A stretch of DNA of 64,000 nucleotides. It comes from Paracoccus onchidii (GTDB lineage: Bacteria > Pseudomonadota > Alphaproteobacteria > Rhodobacterales > Rhodobacteraceae). Position numbers and translations under genes: made by a program. Positions 46,924 to 57,165 of the stretch are shown one piece after another. The notes beneath the pieces are model-generated. The model worked only from the letters and a program-made list of their open reading frames with translations, did not search any database and was not told where the DNA came from. Every line of letters begins with the position of its first letter. Within the stretch, counting starts at the first letter, position 1. The stretch lies in contig NZ_JAQBIE010000004.1 of assembly GCF_028294535.1 (NCBI RefSeq), positions 1 to 64,000 on the forward strand. The letters run 5' to 3'.

Positions 46924-47796
46924 TTATGGGATGCGCGTCATCGTCAGGGTGGACCATTCCCCCAGATCGTCGCGCCGATCACAATGAAATCCCGTGGCCT
47001 GATAGCTATCGGTGACGTCCTGAGCCTGGGTTGTCAGGATGCCTGACAGGATGATCCGGCCGTCGGGCGCAACATGGCGCGCCATGTCAGGCGCCAGATC
47101 AATGAGTGGCTGTTTCAGGATATTGGCCAGAACCAGATCGAACGGGGCGGCGTCTTCCAATGTGGGGTGATCAAAGCCCATCGCCTCGAGACAGACCACG
47201 CGACCGTCCAGACCATTGGCGATGACATTGGCTGATGCCGTGTCAACGGCAACCGCGTCGATATCGCTGGCCAATACCGTCACCGGCCAGATCCGCGCCG
47301 CGCCCATCGCCAGAACTGCGGTGCCGCAGCCGATATCGGCGATCCGGCGCGGGGAAAACCCGTCATTGGCCAGCCGGTCGATCGCTTCGAGACAGCCCTT
47401 GGTGGTGCCGTGATGGCCGGTGCCGAATGCCATGGCGGCCTCGATGCACAGGGCTTCGGCGCCTTCCGGGATGCTGTCTGCATCGTGACTGCCATGCACA
47501 AAGAAGCGTCCGGCAGCAACCGGCGACAATTCTCGTTTGACATGGGCGACCCAATCGACATCGGGCAGTTCCGAGATCACGAAAGGTTCGGCCCCCCATG
47601 CGGCGGCCAGCAATGCCAAGGCGACTTCGTCGGGCTGTTCGGTGAAATAGACGCCGACTTCCCAGCGTTCAGAGCCGTCCTCGATCTCGAAAACGCCAGA
47701 ACCGACCGGTTCAGGGGTCAGATCTTCGCAGGCTTCCGACAGTGCCTCGGCGGGCGCGCGCCCGGCGACATGGGTCAGGGCAGTATATGTTGTCAT
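46924..47796 (-). CDS. prmA: Ribosomal protein L11 methyltransferase
   Basis: Trimethylates L11. 290 residues from the ATG at 47796, which overlaps the msrA stop by ATGA. The SAM-binding core is RIADIGCGTAVLAMGAARI, preceded by MAFGTGHHGTTKGCLEAID and followed by DLVLANILKQPLIDLAPDM, all typical of PrmA. The ORF extends 19 codons upstream into msrA and that extension is not used. Confidence 0.93.
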   Translation of the reverse strand: MTTYTALTHVAGRAPAEALSEACEDLTPEPVGSGVFEIEDGSERWEVGVYFTEQPDEVALALLAAAWGAEPFVISELPDVDWVAHVKRELSPVAAGRFFVHGSHDADSIPEGAEALCIEAAMAFGTGHHGTTKGCLEAIDRLANDGFSPRRIADIGCGTAVLAMGAARIWPVTVLASDIDAVAVDTASANVIANGLDGRVVCLEAMGFDHPTLEDAAPFDLVLANILKQPLIDLAPDMARHVAPDGRIILSGILTTQAQDVTDSYQATGFHCDRRDDLGEWSTLTMTRIP

Positions 47797-48371
47797 GTGT
47801 TCTGATCCGCGATTGGCATGGATGCCTGTACCCCCGTGCCCTTCAGCCCGCAATAACCGTCTGGATTCTTTTCCAGATATTGCTGGTGGTCATCAGGGCC
47901 ACGCCAGAATGGAGATTCGTCGATGATTTCGGTGGTGACCTTGCCGAAACCACGCACCGCCAGGCGATTGTCGTAATCGGTACGCGAGGCTTGGGCTGCG
48001 GCGCGCTGACTGTTGGTAAAGGCCATGATCAGGCTGCGATACTGACTGCCATGGTCATTGCCCTGCCGCTCGCCCTGCGTCGGGTCGTGGTTTTCCCAGA
48101 AAAGCTGCAGCAGATGTTCATAGCTGATCAGCGAGCTGTCAAATATCACGCGCACGACCTCGGCATGTCCTGTCTGTCCGGTCTTGACCTGATCATAGGT
48201 CGGGTCAGGCGTGGTGCCGCCGGCAAAGCCGACTTCGGTCAGCCAAACCCCGGTTTGCTGCCAGAACAGGCGCTCGACCCCCCAATAGCATCCCATGCCG
48301 AACAGGGCCTGGTCAAAGCCATGCGGGGCGTCGCTGCCAAGCGGACGGTTGAAAATTGCATGTTGTGTCAT
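47793..48371 (-). CDS. msrA: Peptide methionine sulfoxide reductase A
   Basis: Reduces methionine-S-sulfoxide in damaged proteins. 192 residues from the ATG at 48371. The nucleophile C28 sits in GMGCYWGVER, where most MsrA have GCFWG (Phe to Tyr, conservative). Other motifs: VGFAGGTTPDPTYDQV, TGHAEVVRVIFD and QYRSLIM. It overlaps prmA and the two are probably co-translated. Divergent from the YeeE/YedE gene. Confidence 0.93.
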   Translation of the reverse strand: MTQHAIFNRPLGSDAPHGFDQALFGMGCYWGVERLFWQQTGVWLTEVGFAGGTTPDPTYDQVKTGQTGHAEVVRVIFDSSLISYEHLLQLFWENHDPTQGERQGNDHGSQYRSLIMAFTNSQRAAAQASRTDYDNRLAVRGFGKVTTEIIDESPFWRGPDDHQQYLEKNPDGYCGLKGTGVQASMPIADQNT

Positions 48372-48493
48372 CGGTCCATCCTTCCGGTTCATCATCGCAA
48401 ACGCGCCGCAAGGCGCAAGGGTTCGCTTGCGATCGGGCCGACAAGGCGTCATGTTCTGCCGGCCTTGCACCCAGTCCAGCCCGGAGCAACAAG

Positions 48494-49585
48494 ATGGATC
48501 TGCTGACCCCGATGACCGATATATCGGAACGCCTTGGCGATCTGACCACCGCCCTGATGATCGGGGTGCTGACCGGTGCCTTGTTCGGCTTTGCTGCGCA
48601 GCGGTCGGCCTTTTGCCTGCGCTCTGCTGCGGTCGAGCTGTCTCGGGGGCGGCTGGGTCCGCGCCTGGCGATCTGGTTGCTGGCCGTATCCGCCGCGATA
48701 CTGTCTGCCCAGGGCGCGCGTATTGCGGGGGTGTTTGATTCCGAAACCGCGCAATTGATGAACTTTGCCGGCAGCTGGTCGGGGGCGGCGGTTGGCGGGG
48801 TGATCTTTGGTATCGGCATGGTGCTGGCGCGGGGTTGTTCCGGCCGCCTGCTGGTGTTGGCGGGAACCGGAAATCTGCGCTGCCTGTTGGCGGGGCTGGT
48901 TCTGGCCCTGACTGCGCAATTCACCATTGGCGGGTTTCTTGCGCCGGTGCGCCGCTGGGTCAACGGCGTGGCGATGACCCCTGGGGGGCGCAACAGCGAT
49001 CTGCTTGCGACCCTCGGGGCGGGACCGTGGGTGGGCGTTGCATTCGGCGCGGTGTTGTTCGCCATCGCGCTGCGTCTGGTGCAGCGTTCCGGGGCCGGTT
49101 GGGCAAGGGCCGGCTTTGCCCTTGTGGCCGGCGGCGCGATCAGCCTTGGCTGGGTGTTGACCTATACGCAATCGCTTGTGTCATTCGAACCGCTGGGTGT
49201 GGTTTCTGCGACATTTGCCGCGCCTTCGGCGGGGGTCATGATGTCGTTGATGACAGGTGATTTCGCGCTGAATTTCAGCCTCGGCCTGGTTCCAGGCGTG
49301 TTTGGCGGTGCATTTCTGGGCGGGCTTGCCGGGCGTGAATTGCGTCTTGAGGGGTATCACGATGTGCCCCAGTTGGTACGGTCATTGTCAGGTGGTGCGC
49401 TGATGGGGTTTGGCGCTGTTCTGGCCGGGGGCTGCGCGATCGGTGCGGGCGTGACCGGGGTGTCGATCTTTGTGGGGCCGCTATGCGTGGCAACGCTGTT
49501 CTTTTTCCTGGGCGCATGGTTGGCGGACGGGGTGGTCGACCGGGCCGCCGCCGCCGCGGGCGCGCCCGTCGAGTTACAGCGCTAA
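48494..49585 (+). CDS. YeeE/YedE-family sulfur-related permease
   Basis: 363-residue inner-membrane protein with about 9-10 hydrophobic segments from the ATG at 48494. Two internal repeats carry the key cysteines: [20 protein letters not shown] (about 113-132) and [18 protein letters not shown] (about 311-328), plus RSAFCLRSA at the N-terminus. YeeE relatives take up thiosulfate; others are linked to selenium or sulfur traffic. Substrate not assignable. Its stop overlaps that of xerC by 4 bases (convergent). Confidence 0.85.
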   Translation: MDLLTPMTDISERLGDLTTALMIGVLTGALFGFAAQRSAFCLRSAAVELSRGRLGPRLAIWLLAVSAAILSAQGARIAGVFDSETAQLMNFAGSWSGAAVGGVIFGIGMVLARGCSGRLLVLAGTGNLRCLLAGLVLALTAQFTIGGFLAPVRRWVNGVAMTPGGRNSDLLATLGAGPWVGVAFGAVLFAIALRLVQRSGAGWARAGFALVAGGAISLGWVLTYTQSLVSFEPLGVVSATFAAPSAGVMMSLMTGDFALNFSLGLVPGVFGGAFLGGLAGRELRLEGYHDVPQLVRSLSGGALMGFGAVLAGGCAIGAGVTGVSIFVGPLCVATLFFFLGAWLADGVVDRAAAAAGAPVELQR

Positions 49586-50517
49586 CTGCGAGGATGGGCG
49601 GCGCGATAGACCGACATCAGCTGTGCATCATCGACACCCGTATAGACCTGGGTCGTGGACAGGCTGGCATGACCCAGCAGTTCCTGAATAGTGCGGAGAT
49701 CGCCGCCAGCGGCCAGAAGATGGGTCGCGAAGGAATGTCGCAACGCATGTGGTGTTGCCGTGGGCGGCAGCCCCAGCGCGGCACGGGCCCTGCGCAATGC
49801 TTGTGAGACGATGCCCCCGTCCAGACGGCCACCCCTGACGCCGCGGAACAATGCGGCGTCTGCTTCCAGTGGCCAGGGGCACAGGCTTAGATATTGTGCG
49901 ACGGCGTTACATGTGACCGGCAGGACCGGCACCTGCCGCTGGCGCTTCCCTTTGCCGGTGATCGTCAGGCTGTCACGAAAGGGCCAGTCACGTCCGTTCA
50001 GCTGCAAGGCTTCGGAAATCCGCAACCCGCACCCCCAAAGCAGCGTCATTACCGCAACGTCGCGTGCCGCCACCCATGGCGTTTCGTGATTGGTCGATAC
50101 GACATCCAGCGCGTCCTGCGCCTGCACGGGGGTCAGCGGACGTGGCAGGGATCTGGCAAATTTGGGGCTGCGTGCGGACAGTGCCGGCGACAGGTCATAA
50201 CCCTCTCGGTCTGAAATCCAGCGCAAAAAGCTGCGAATCGCGGATTGACGGCGGGCCAGTGATCGCGCCCCCAACCCGCGTGCGCGTTCGGATGCCGCAA
50301 AGGCGCGCATGTCGGCCTGCTTTAGCCCGGCAAGCGATTTCGGGGTCGCGGCCTCGCCTGAATAGCCGCCCAGAAATGACAGGAATGCCAGCAGATCGGC
50401 GCGATAGGCGGTGATAGTGTGGCTCGAACGATCGCGGGTCGCGGCCTCGGTCTCCAGCCAGCGGGCAAGCGCATCCGACATCGCCGGGGACAGCGCCAGC
50501 GGGCCGGGCTGGGTCAT
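49582..50517 (-). CDS. xerC: Tyrosine recombinase XerC
   Basis: Resolves chromosome dimers at dif with XerD. 311 residues with the full active site: R166 ([10 protein letters not shown]), K189 (TGKGKRQ), H257 and R260 ([16 protein letters not shown]), H283 ([11 protein letters not shown]) and Y292 (VYTGV). Length and the N-terminal SAM-like domain fit chromosomal XerC rather than a phage integrase. The DUF484-xerC order is common in proteobacteria, and the ATG overlaps the DUF484 stop. Confidence 0.93.
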   Translation of the reverse strand: MTQPGPLALSPAMSDALARWLETEAATRDRSSHTITAYRADLLAFLSFLGGYSGEAATPKSLAGLKQADMRAFAASERARGLGARSLARRQSAIRSFLRWISDREGYDLSPALSARSPKFARSLPRPLTPVQAQDALDVVSTNHETPWVAARDVAVMTLLWGCGLRISEALQLNGRDWPFRDSLTITGKGKRQRQVPVLPVTCNAVAQYLSLCPWPLEADAALFRGVRGGRLDGGIVSQALRRARAALGLPPTATPHALRHSFATHLLAAGGDLRTIQELLGHASLSTTQVYTGVDDAQLMSVYRAAHPRS

Positions 50518-51197
50518 GATGCCAGCCGGCTTAGCAGAACCAGTCGGAAGACCTGGGTAAAGAACCGCAACAGGTCAGTGCCATGCGCGGGCTGGAAACG
50601 CTGCGAATCTGCACTGCCCAGCAACAGCATGGCGCGTGGCCGCCGCGCCCCGAGATCCATCGGCATCAGGGCTTCGGAGGCAACGGATCGCCCGTGGATC
50701 GGGCGGGTGATGGGCGAGGCCGGGCGCAGAACGATGTCGTCGCCCCGCGGTGCACGGCGCCCCGATTCGATGATGCGTCCGATCGACCCCTCGGGCGCGA
50801 TGACTACATCTTCCGGCAGCCCGTCCATTGCCGGGTCCGCCTCGACCACCAGTCGCAGCGTTTCAATGCGCAGCAATGGCGCGATATCCGCCTGCATGCT
50901 GTCGACAAGTTCGGTCATATCAGAGGTTTCCAGCAGCCCGATCACTGCGCGATGCACGATCGCGGTGCCGGACTGGTTGTCATAGGCGGCAGAGATCACG
51001 CTTTCATGCTGTGCCTCCAGCCGGTCCAGCCGCGTCTCAAGCGCATCCATCGCGCGACCGCGTATGTCGATGACATTCTCGCCGATTTCGTCTTCGCGCG
51101 CTGCAACCAGCGCGCGCATCAGGTCACGGTCGGCAAGAATGGCGGCAGGATCGGCAAGCAACCTGTCACGTGTTTCCTGATCCAGTTCCACTGCCAT
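50514..51197 (-). CDS. DUF484 family protein
   Basis: 227 residues, GAF-like family of unknown biochemical role that is conserved upstream of xerC. N-terminal [20 protein letters not shown], a coiled segment ([16 protein letters not shown]), then the GAF-like domain ending [20 protein letters not shown], followed by a C-terminal [17 protein letters not shown] helix. Overlaps xerC by ATGA. Good AGGGGCAGGA ribosome site. Confidence 0.87.
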   Translation of the reverse strand: MAVELDQETRDRLLADPAAILADRDLMRALVAAREDEIGENVIDIRGRAMDALETRLDRLEAQHESVISAAYDNQSGTAIVHRAVIGLLETSDMTELVDSMQADIAPLLRIETLRLVVEADPAMDGLPEDVVIAPEGSIGRIIESGRRAPRGDDIVLRPASPITRPIHGRSVASEALMPMDLGARRPRAMLLLGSADSQRFQPAHGTDLLRFFTQVFRLVLLSRLAS

Positions 51198-51230
51198 TCC
51201 TGCCCCTTTTCATCACTGCCTTGCAGCTGT

Positions 51231-51884
51231 TCAGCCGATCTTCTGACCGGTCTTTGCCCAATCTGCATTGAACTGTGCCAGACCCTTGTCGGTCAAGACA
51301 TGGTTGGCCATGGACTTGATGACGGCGGGCGGCGCGGTGATGACATCGGCACCGATCTTGCCGGCTTCGACGATGTGGTTCACCGAACGAATCGACGCTG
51401 CGAGGATCTGGGTTTCGTAGCCGTAATTGTCATAGATCTCGCGGATATCGGCGATCAGGTCCATGCCGTCCAGGTGGATATCGTCCAGGCGGCCGATGAA
51501 GGGGCTGATGAAGGTCGCGCCAGCCTTGGCCGCCAGAATCGCCTGCGCGGCCGAGAAACACAGTGTAACATTGACCATATGGCCTTCGTCCGACAGCACC
51601 CGACAGGCTTTCAGGCCGTCCCAGGTCAGCGGCACCTTGACGGTGATGTTGTCGGCGATCTTGGCCAGCGTCTTGCCTTCGCGGATCATGTCATCGGCCT
51701 TTTCGGCGACAACCTCTGCGGAAACGGGGCCTTCGACCATTTCGCAGATTTCACGGGTGACTTCGGTGATGTCGCGGCCTGCTTTCAGGATCAGCGAGGG
51801 GTTGGTGGTCACGCCGTCCACCATTCCCAGATCGTTCAGTTCCTTGATGGCGGCAACATCGGCGGTATCGACGAAGAATTTCAT
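51231..51884 (-). CDS. Transaldolase (small, Fsa/TalC type)
   Basis: 217 residues from the ATG at 51884, with AGAGGAG upstream. Pentose-phosphate enzyme that moves a dihydroxyacetone unit, through Schiff-base K83 ([10 protein letters not shown]). N-terminal [16 protein letters not shown] and GVTTNPSLI are typical. In this subfamily a Tyr in the S-P-x-x-x-R loop marks fructose-6-phosphate aldolase and Phe marks transaldolase. This protein has Phe (F129 in [11 protein letters not shown]), so transaldolase is the better call. Confidence 0.88.
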   Translation of the reverse strand: MKFFVDTADVAAIKELNDLGMVDGVTTNPSLILKAGRDITEVTREICEMVEGPVSAEVVAEKADDMIREGKTLAKIADNITVKVPLTWDGLKACRVLSDEGHMVNVTLCFSAAQAILAAKAGATFISPFIGRLDDIHLDGMDLIADIREIYDNYGYETQILAASIRSVNHIVEAGKIGADVITAPPAVIKSMANHVLTDKGLAQFNADWAKTGQKIG

Positions 51885-52003
51885 GGCCCGGCTCCTCTTT
51901 GCGGTTCGCTTCGCGTCATACTCCACATGGGGCCGCGCGGAAAGGGGCACATCCTGTTTGCGCGGGCTTGCAACCACCCGGTTCTGGCTGCTTTATCGCG
52001 ACA

Positions 52004-54208
52004 ATGAACGACAGCACGCCCATCCATTTCCCTCCCCGTTCGCGGATTGCGGTCCTGACCTGCGAGCCGGTCGGACTGCTGGACTATCTGGCACCGGAAG
52101 GCGGGGTGCGGCAGGGGCAGCTTGTGCTGGTGCCGCTGGGGCCGCGCCGTGTGCTGGGGCTGGTCTGGGGGGAAGGCGCGGGCGATTTCGACCTGTCCAA
52201 GCTGCGCATGGTCGTGCGGGTGCTGGATGCCGAACCGTTTTCAACGCAGTTTCGTGATTTTCTGACACGGGCTGCGGATTACACATTGACGCCGCCGCCG
52301 CTGATGCTGCGGATGGCGACCCGCGCGCCGGACCTGTCCCAGCCGCCGGCGGCGCGGCGTGTGGTCGTGCCGGGCAACAAGGCGCCGCAACGCATGACCG
52401 AGGCCCGGCAACGCGTGCTGGATGTCATCGAACAATATGGCGGGGCCAGCTTTGCGCCTTCGGAACTGGCGCAGTTGGCCGGGGTTGGTGCATCCGTGGT
52501 CAAGGGGCTGGTCAGCCAGGGTGCCCTGGCGGAAATTCAGGCTCCGCGCGATATGCCTTATGCGCGGCTTGATCCGTCCTTGCCAGGAAAGCCGCTGGCG
52601 GCAGATCAGCAAAGCGCCGCGGATGCGTTGCGCGCGGCGATTGCCAAGGGCGGTTACGGCACGACACTTCTGCGCGGCGTCACCGGATCGGGCAAGACCG
52701 AGGTCTACCTCGAAGCGGTTGCAGAATGCCTTGCACAGGGGCGTCAGGCGCTGGTCCTGTTGCCTGAAATTGCCCTTTCTGCCGAATTCCTCGACCGGGT
52801 CGAGGCGCGTTTCGGCGCGCGTCCGGGTGAATGGCACAGCGGCATCACGCGAACCGAGCGCCGGCGGTTGTGGCATATGGCCGGACGCGGCGATGTCGGG
52901 ATGGTGGTGGGCGCGCGTTCAGCACTGTTCCTGCCGTTTCGCGACCTCGGACTGATCGTCGTCGATGAAGAACATGACAGCAGCTACAAGCAGGAAGATG
53001 TCGTGTTCTACAGCGCAAGGGATATGTCGGTGTTGCGTGCCTCTGTATCGGGCGCGCATGTGGTGCTGGCTTCGGCAACGCCCAGTCTGGAAAGCTGGGT
53101 CAACGCGGCCAGCGGCAAATATGCCCGACTCGATCTGCGGTCGCGTTATGGCGAGGCCGAATTGCCCGAGATGGCGGCCATCGATCTGCGAAGCGAGGAT
53201 TTGCCGTCAGGGCGCTGGATCTCGCCGACCCTTGCGGGGGCCGTCAAGGCGCGGCTGGAGCGGGGCGAGCAGTCGTTGTTGTTCCTGAACCGGCGTGGCT
53301 TTGCGCCGGTGACCGTTTGCCGTGCCTGCGGCGAACAGATCGCCTGCCATCAATGTGATGCGCGTATGGTCGAGCATCGGTTCCAGAACCGGCTTGTCTG
53401 TCACCAATGTGGCGAGACACGGCCGATTCCCACGGTCTGCCCATCCTGTCAGATCGAGGGCAAGCTTGCGCCGATCGGACCGGGGGTCGAGCGGATAGCA
53501 GATGAGGTCGGGGCATTGTTCCCGGATGCCAAGGCAACCGTGCTGTCGTCGGATCTGTTCCATTCCGCACGCGCGTTGAAAGAGGCTATCGCCGAGATTT
53601 CCGAGGGTGATACCGATATTATCATCGGCACGCAGATCGTGGCCAAGGGGCATAATTTCCCGCGCCTGACGCTGGTCGGGGTGATCGACTCGGATCTGGG
53701 CCTGCAAGGGGCGGATATGCGTGCGGCAGAGCGCAGTTTCCAATTGATGCGGCAGGTCGCAGGCCGGGCTGGGCGCCAGTCAGGCAAGGCGCCCGGCGTG
53801 GCTTTGTTGCAGACCCATCAGCCCGATCACGCGGTTATACGTGCAATCCTGTCGGGGCAGGACGAGGCGTTCTGGGATGCCGAGGCCGGGGCTAGGCAGG
53901 CGGCGGGAATGCCACCTTTCGGGCGGCTGGCGGGGATTATCCTGTCCCATCCGGATCTGGAGGTCGTCGCGGGCTTTGCCCGTCAGTTGGCGGCGAATGC
54001 CGGCCCGTTGGTGAATGCCGGGGCGCAACTTTGGGGGCCGGCTCCGGCGCCGATCGCGCGGGTTCGCGGGCGCCACAGAATGCGGATGCTGGTGCATGCG
54101 CCGCGTCAGGCCCCCGTGCAGGCGGCGATTGCCGATTGGCTCGCCCCGCATCGGCCCCCGGCCAATCTGCGGCTGTCCGTCGATATCGATCCCCAGAGTT
54201 TTCTCTAG
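52004..54208 (+). CDS. priA: Primosomal replication helicase PriA
   Basis: Restarts stalled replication forks. 734 residues from the ATG at 52004. Walker A GVTGSGKTE is at 225-233, DEEH at 321-324 and the zinc site has eight cysteines (439, 442, 448, 451, 466, 469, 479, 482). The later IIGTQIVAKGHNFPRLTLV and VAGRAGRQSGKAPG are helicase motifs V/VI. All features intact. Divergent from transaldolase. Confidence 0.95.
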   Translation: MNDSTPIHFPPRSRIAVLTCEPVGLLDYLAPEGGVRQGQLVLVPLGPRRVLGLVWGEGAGDFDLSKLRMVVRVLDAEPFSTQFRDFLTRAADYTLTPPPLMLRMATRAPDLSQPPAARRVVVPGNKAPQRMTEARQRVLDVIEQYGGASFAPSELAQLAGVGASVVKGLVSQGALAEIQAPRDMPYARLDPSLPGKPLAADQQSAADALRAAIAKGGYGTTLLRGVTGSGKTEVYLEAVAECLAQGRQALVLLPEIALSAEFLDRVEARFGARPGEWHSGITRTERRRLWHMAGRGDVGMVVGARSALFLPFRDLGLIVVDEEHDSSYKQEDVVFYSARDMSVLRASVSGAHVVLASATPSLESWVNAASGKYARLDLRSRYGEAELPEMAAIDLRSEDLPSGRWISPTLAGAVKARLERGEQSLLFLNRRGFAPVTVCRACGEQIACHQCDARMVEHRFQNRLVCHQCGETRPIPTVCPSCQIEGKLAPIGPGVERIADEVGALFPDAKATVLSSDLFHSARALKEAIAEISEGDTDIIIGTQIVAKGHNFPRLTLVGVIDSDLGLQGADMRAAERSFQLMRQVAGRAGRQSGKAPGVALLQTHQPDHAVIRAILSGQDEAFWDAEAGARQAAGMPPFGRLAGIILSHPDLEVVAGFARQLAANAGPLVNAGAQLWGPAPAPIARVRGRHRMRMLVHAPRQAPVQAAIADWLAPHRPPANLRLSVDIDPQSFL

Positions 54209-55128
54209 TTTTTCAGTACGATACAACGCCCGCCAAGTCGTTTCAGCTTGATGCAGAATGAATTGGCCTCGGACTTGCTTTCATAGCCGACCTGCGCGGT
54301 ATAGACGGCGCGGGGCATGCCCGACAGCTTCTTGCGGACATAGCCGACGCGCTTGCCGCCCAGAACCGGGCGCAAGCTGCGATTCAGGCGTGCGACCTGC
54401 TGGGCGGCGCCGGACCTGCTGGGATGGCTGGCAACAATCACACCCCAGGGAAAGACGCGGGGTTGAATCGTGAACTCACGCAGGCTGCGGTTCCCGGCCA
54501 GTTCCACACAGGCCGAGCGAAACCCGGCCTGTCCGTTCAGCGCCAATCGCAATTCGTTGTCGCGCGGCGGGTTGTCCCGCCACCGCCAGGCGTTGTGACC
54601 GGTGATCGATTCGACATAGTCCAGTGTTTCGTAAGGCAGGGTCGACTGGTTGGCGATGAAACGCGCCGCGCGCGCCTCGCCACCGTTATAGGCGATGGCG
54701 GCAAGGCCGATATTCCCGAAATTGTCGGACAGATAGCGCAGATACCAGGCGGCGGTGAAGATCGCCTGTGCCGGGTTGAAAGGGTCGTGCAGATTATAAA
54801 GATCGGCCGTGCCGGGCATGAACTGGGCGATTCCCTGCGCTCCGGCGGGGCTGATCGCGCCCGGTTCGAACCGACTTTCCTTCCACAGCAGGCGCGCCAG
54901 GAAATTCGGGTCAAGCCCCCGCTGGCCGGCATTGCGTTCAATCAGCTTGCAAACGTCGTCGACATAATGCGTCAGCCGCACACAGTCGCGCCCGTCATCG
55001 GTGCAGCGCAACTCCTGGTTCTGCCGAGCAGGTGCAAACCCGTGAACGGCATCGACCGCAGGGCGGGCCAATGCCGATTGCGACACAAGTCCCAGTGTCA
55101 GGAAAATTGTTGCAAGAAGGCGTCGCAC
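54205..55128 (-). CDS. Lytic transglycosylase (SLT) with a SPOR-like C-terminus
   Basis: Periplasmic murein-cleaving enzyme. Starting at the GTG at 55128, with AAAGGA 6 bases before, gives 307 residues and a signal peptide (LLATIFLTLGLVSQSALA). A TTG 12 codons earlier is less likely. The SLT domain has catalytic E84 in LWKESRFEPG and SPAGAQGIAQFMPGT. The C-terminus AVYTAQVGYESKSEANSFCI resembles a SPOR repeat, which would target the septum. Overlaps priA's stop by 4 bases, converging. Confidence 0.88.
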   Translation of the reverse strand: MRRLLATIFLTLGLVSQSALARPAVDAVHGFAPARQNQELRCTDDGRDCVRLTHYVDDVCKLIERNAGQRGLDPNFLARLLWKESRFEPGAISPAGAQGIAQFMPGTADLYNLHDPFNPAQAIFTAAWYLRYLSDNFGNIGLAAIAYNGGEARAARFIANQSTLPYETLDYVESITGHNAWRWRDNPPRDNELRLALNGQAGFRSACVELAGNRSLREFTIQPRVFPWGVIVASHPSRSGAAQQVARLNRSLRPVLGGKRVGYVRKKLSGMPRAVYTAQVGYESKSEANSFCIKLKRLGGRCIVLKN

Positions 55129-55189
55129 CGAAATTCCTTTCGCGCCTGATCGCCGGATGCGCAATCCGAAACGCGCGGCGATCCGGGCA

Positions 55190-55867
55190 TTATTTCCTGG
55201 ATTTGGATTTCTTTCTTGCCGCCGCCCTGGCGATCTTGGCCATGGCCTTTTCGACCTCTCGCGTGGCCTTCTTTGCCGCTTTGCGGGCAGCCTTCTCGGC
55301 CTTCTTGTTCAGCTTTTTCGCTGCTTTCCGGGCCTGCTTTCGGGCCTTTTTCAAGGCTTTCTCGGCATCTTTCTGCGTGGTCGCGGCTGTAGTCGTGCCC
55401 GTGGTATCTTCGGTGCGGGTTTCGTTGACCGGCTGCGGTTGCGCGGGCCCTTCATGAACCGGTCTTTCCTTTTTGGGCTTGGATGCAAGGGGCTGACCGG
55501 GACGGCGCGAGGTCGGGCGCTTTTCCGCCGTCTTGCGATCGGCGGGCGCGCGTCGGGCACCGGCCGGGTTGCGCCGGGCAGGGACATTGCGGGCCGATGG
55601 GGCGGTGCTGGCAGCGGCGCTGGTCTGCCCGCGCTTTCGCAGGGCAGCCCGTGCACGCTTTAGCGCGTTGCGCAGCAGCCCGGCGGCAGACAGACCGTCG
55701 GGCTGGGTCTGCGTTGCGGCCGTGGGAATGGCGGCTTCCAGATCCGCGATCAGACGCTGCAATGCCGGAGTGTCCAGCTTGCCGATGGCCGGGCTGCGGC
55801 TGTTGCTGGACAGTTCGTATTCGCGTGGTCCCAGCAATTCCTGTTCACGTTGGGCGTGGTTGGGCAT
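55190..55867 (-). CDS. Lysine/alanine-rich histone-like hypothetical protein
   Basis: 225 residues of unknown function. Residues 1-75 may form a small helical domain (LDTPALQRLIADLEAAIP, SAAGLLRNALKRARAALRKR). Residues 80-165 are disordered and Pro/Thr/Arg-rich. The last 60 residues contain about 20 lysines in KKARKQARKAAKKLNKKAEK-type repeats, like the tail of histone H1 or of bacterial HC1/AlgP-type proteins. Such tails bind nucleic acid or polyanions. Upstream of the lytic transglycosylase by 61 bp in the same direction. Confidence 0.6.
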   Translation of the reverse strand: MPNHAQREQELLGPREYELSSNSRSPAIGKLDTPALQRLIADLEAAIPTAATQTQPDGLSAAGLLRNALKRARAALRKRGQTSAAASTAPSARNVPARRNPAGARRAPADRKTAEKRPTSRRPGQPLASKPKKERPVHEGPAQPQPVNETRTEDTTGTTTAATTQKDAEKALKKARKQARKAAKKLNKKAEKAARKAAKKATREVEKAMAKIARAAARKKSKSRK

Positions 55868-56011
55868 GTCGTTTCTCGTTTGCGGTGTCCGGCACCTGTT
55901 TGGTCGGCAGATTGCGCAAATTTGCCGTGATTTGCAATTGGAAAGCCCCCGGCCATGACGCCGGGGGCTGGAAGCAATCTACTGGTTCCGCCGTCAGGCG
56001 GGGTCGACATA

Positions 56012-56809
56012 TCAGCGTGCGGGAACGGCGCTTTCGACCGGCGATTGTGCCGCCGCCAATGTCGCCGACTGCCCGGTCGCAACGGGCATTTCCGCAACCG
56101 GCACGACATAGCCTTCGGGCGTTTCGGTCATCTGGCCTTCCAGGCGGATGCTTTCGGCCTGAGTGCGGACCTTGACGCGAGAGCCGATCTCGGTTTCGTC
56201 GAACAGGTCGATGATATCCTGATTGAACAGGCGGATACAGCCGGCCGAGGTGGCCTTGCCGATCGAGGACGGGTCCATCGTGCCGTGGATCCGGTAATAG
56301 GTGTCACGGCCGTTGCGATACAGATACAGCGCGCGCGAACCCAGCGGGTTGTTCAGACCACCCGGAAGCCCGCCCGCGAATTGTGCATAAAGCTCTGGCT
56401 CGGTGCGGATCATGTTCTGCGTCGGGGTCCAGCCTGGCCATTGTTTCTTGACCGAAATCACGGCGCTGCCGTTAAAGCCCCTGCCGGCGCGACCGACGGC
56501 GATACCAAAGCGCATGGCTTCGCCGTTTTCCAGCACGTCATACAGGACGCGGGCATAGGGGTCGACGACGATGGTGCCGGGGCTTTCGGGGCCGTTATAG
56601 GCGACGCGCTGGCGGCGGTTGCGTTCGGTCAGATAGGCGGAGCGCACTTCGGGGATGGCCACGGGTTCACCCTGGGGGCCGATATCGGTCCGGGCCTGAT
56701 AGACCGCAGGGACGGCGTCCGAACCGCTCGGGGTTGAGCTCTGGGTGGTTGGGGCACAGGCGGCCAATCCAAGGGCCAGAGCCGCATAGAGGGGAGCGAG
56801 GCGCATCAT
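56012..56809 (-). CDS. L,D-transpeptidase lipoprotein
   Basis: 265 residues from the ATG at 56809 (AAGGAAG just upstream). The signal ends at LALGLAAC, so Cys18 is expected to be lipid-modified. The YkuD domain has H175 (YYRIHGTMDP) and catalytic C191 in TSAGCIRLFNQDI. This is the ErfK type without a peptidoglycan-binding domain. It is a second L,D-transpeptidase in the window besides the one at 14.3 kb, and it may attach lipoproteins or make 3-3 cross-links. Confidence 0.9.
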   Translation of the reverse strand: MMRLAPLYAALALGLAACAPTTQSSTPSGSDAVPAVYQARTDIGPQGEPVAIPEVRSAYLTERNRRQRVAYNGPESPGTIVVDPYARVLYDVLENGEAMRFGIAVGRAGRGFNGSAVISVKKQWPGWTPTQNMIRTEPELYAQFAGGLPGGLNNPLGSRALYLYRNGRDTYYRIHGTMDPSSIGKATSAGCIRLFNQDIIDLFDETEIGSRVKVRTQAESIRLEGQMTETPEGYVVPVAEMPVATGQSATLAAAQSPVESAVPAR

Positions 56810-57165
56810 CTGTCTTCCTTTATGGCGTTTGAACACACTGGCAGAAGCATGTCCGGGGCAGCGTTTATTTATCAGATACCACACGCGACGGCAGAATCGC
56901 GCATGATTCGAGCAGACTTTCATCAGCCCGCCACATTGCCCCGCGGTCAACCCCGGGGGCGGATCTGGGCCATGTTTGCATACATGCTGTGACTTGTGGG
57001 TTCCAGTCGGGGGGCAATATTGCCCTGATTGATGCCTGAACGGCGGCAAACCGGGCAGGTTGGCGATGCGGGTGTGCTGCGCGGTCAGGGCCAAACCGCA
57101 GGCGATTGCCGATTGCGGCGGGCCATTCTAGGGTGGCCCCATTCAGCGCAGGCGACAGCAATACG

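Noticed and set aside
49582-50517. XerC as a phage or island integrase
   Set aside because: Coupled to DUF484, of chromosomal XerC length, with no tRNA, attachment repeats or phage genes nearby.
51231-51884. Name fructose-6-phosphate aldolase
   Set aside because: F129 in FISPFIGR is the transaldolase residue, so the aldolase name was not used.
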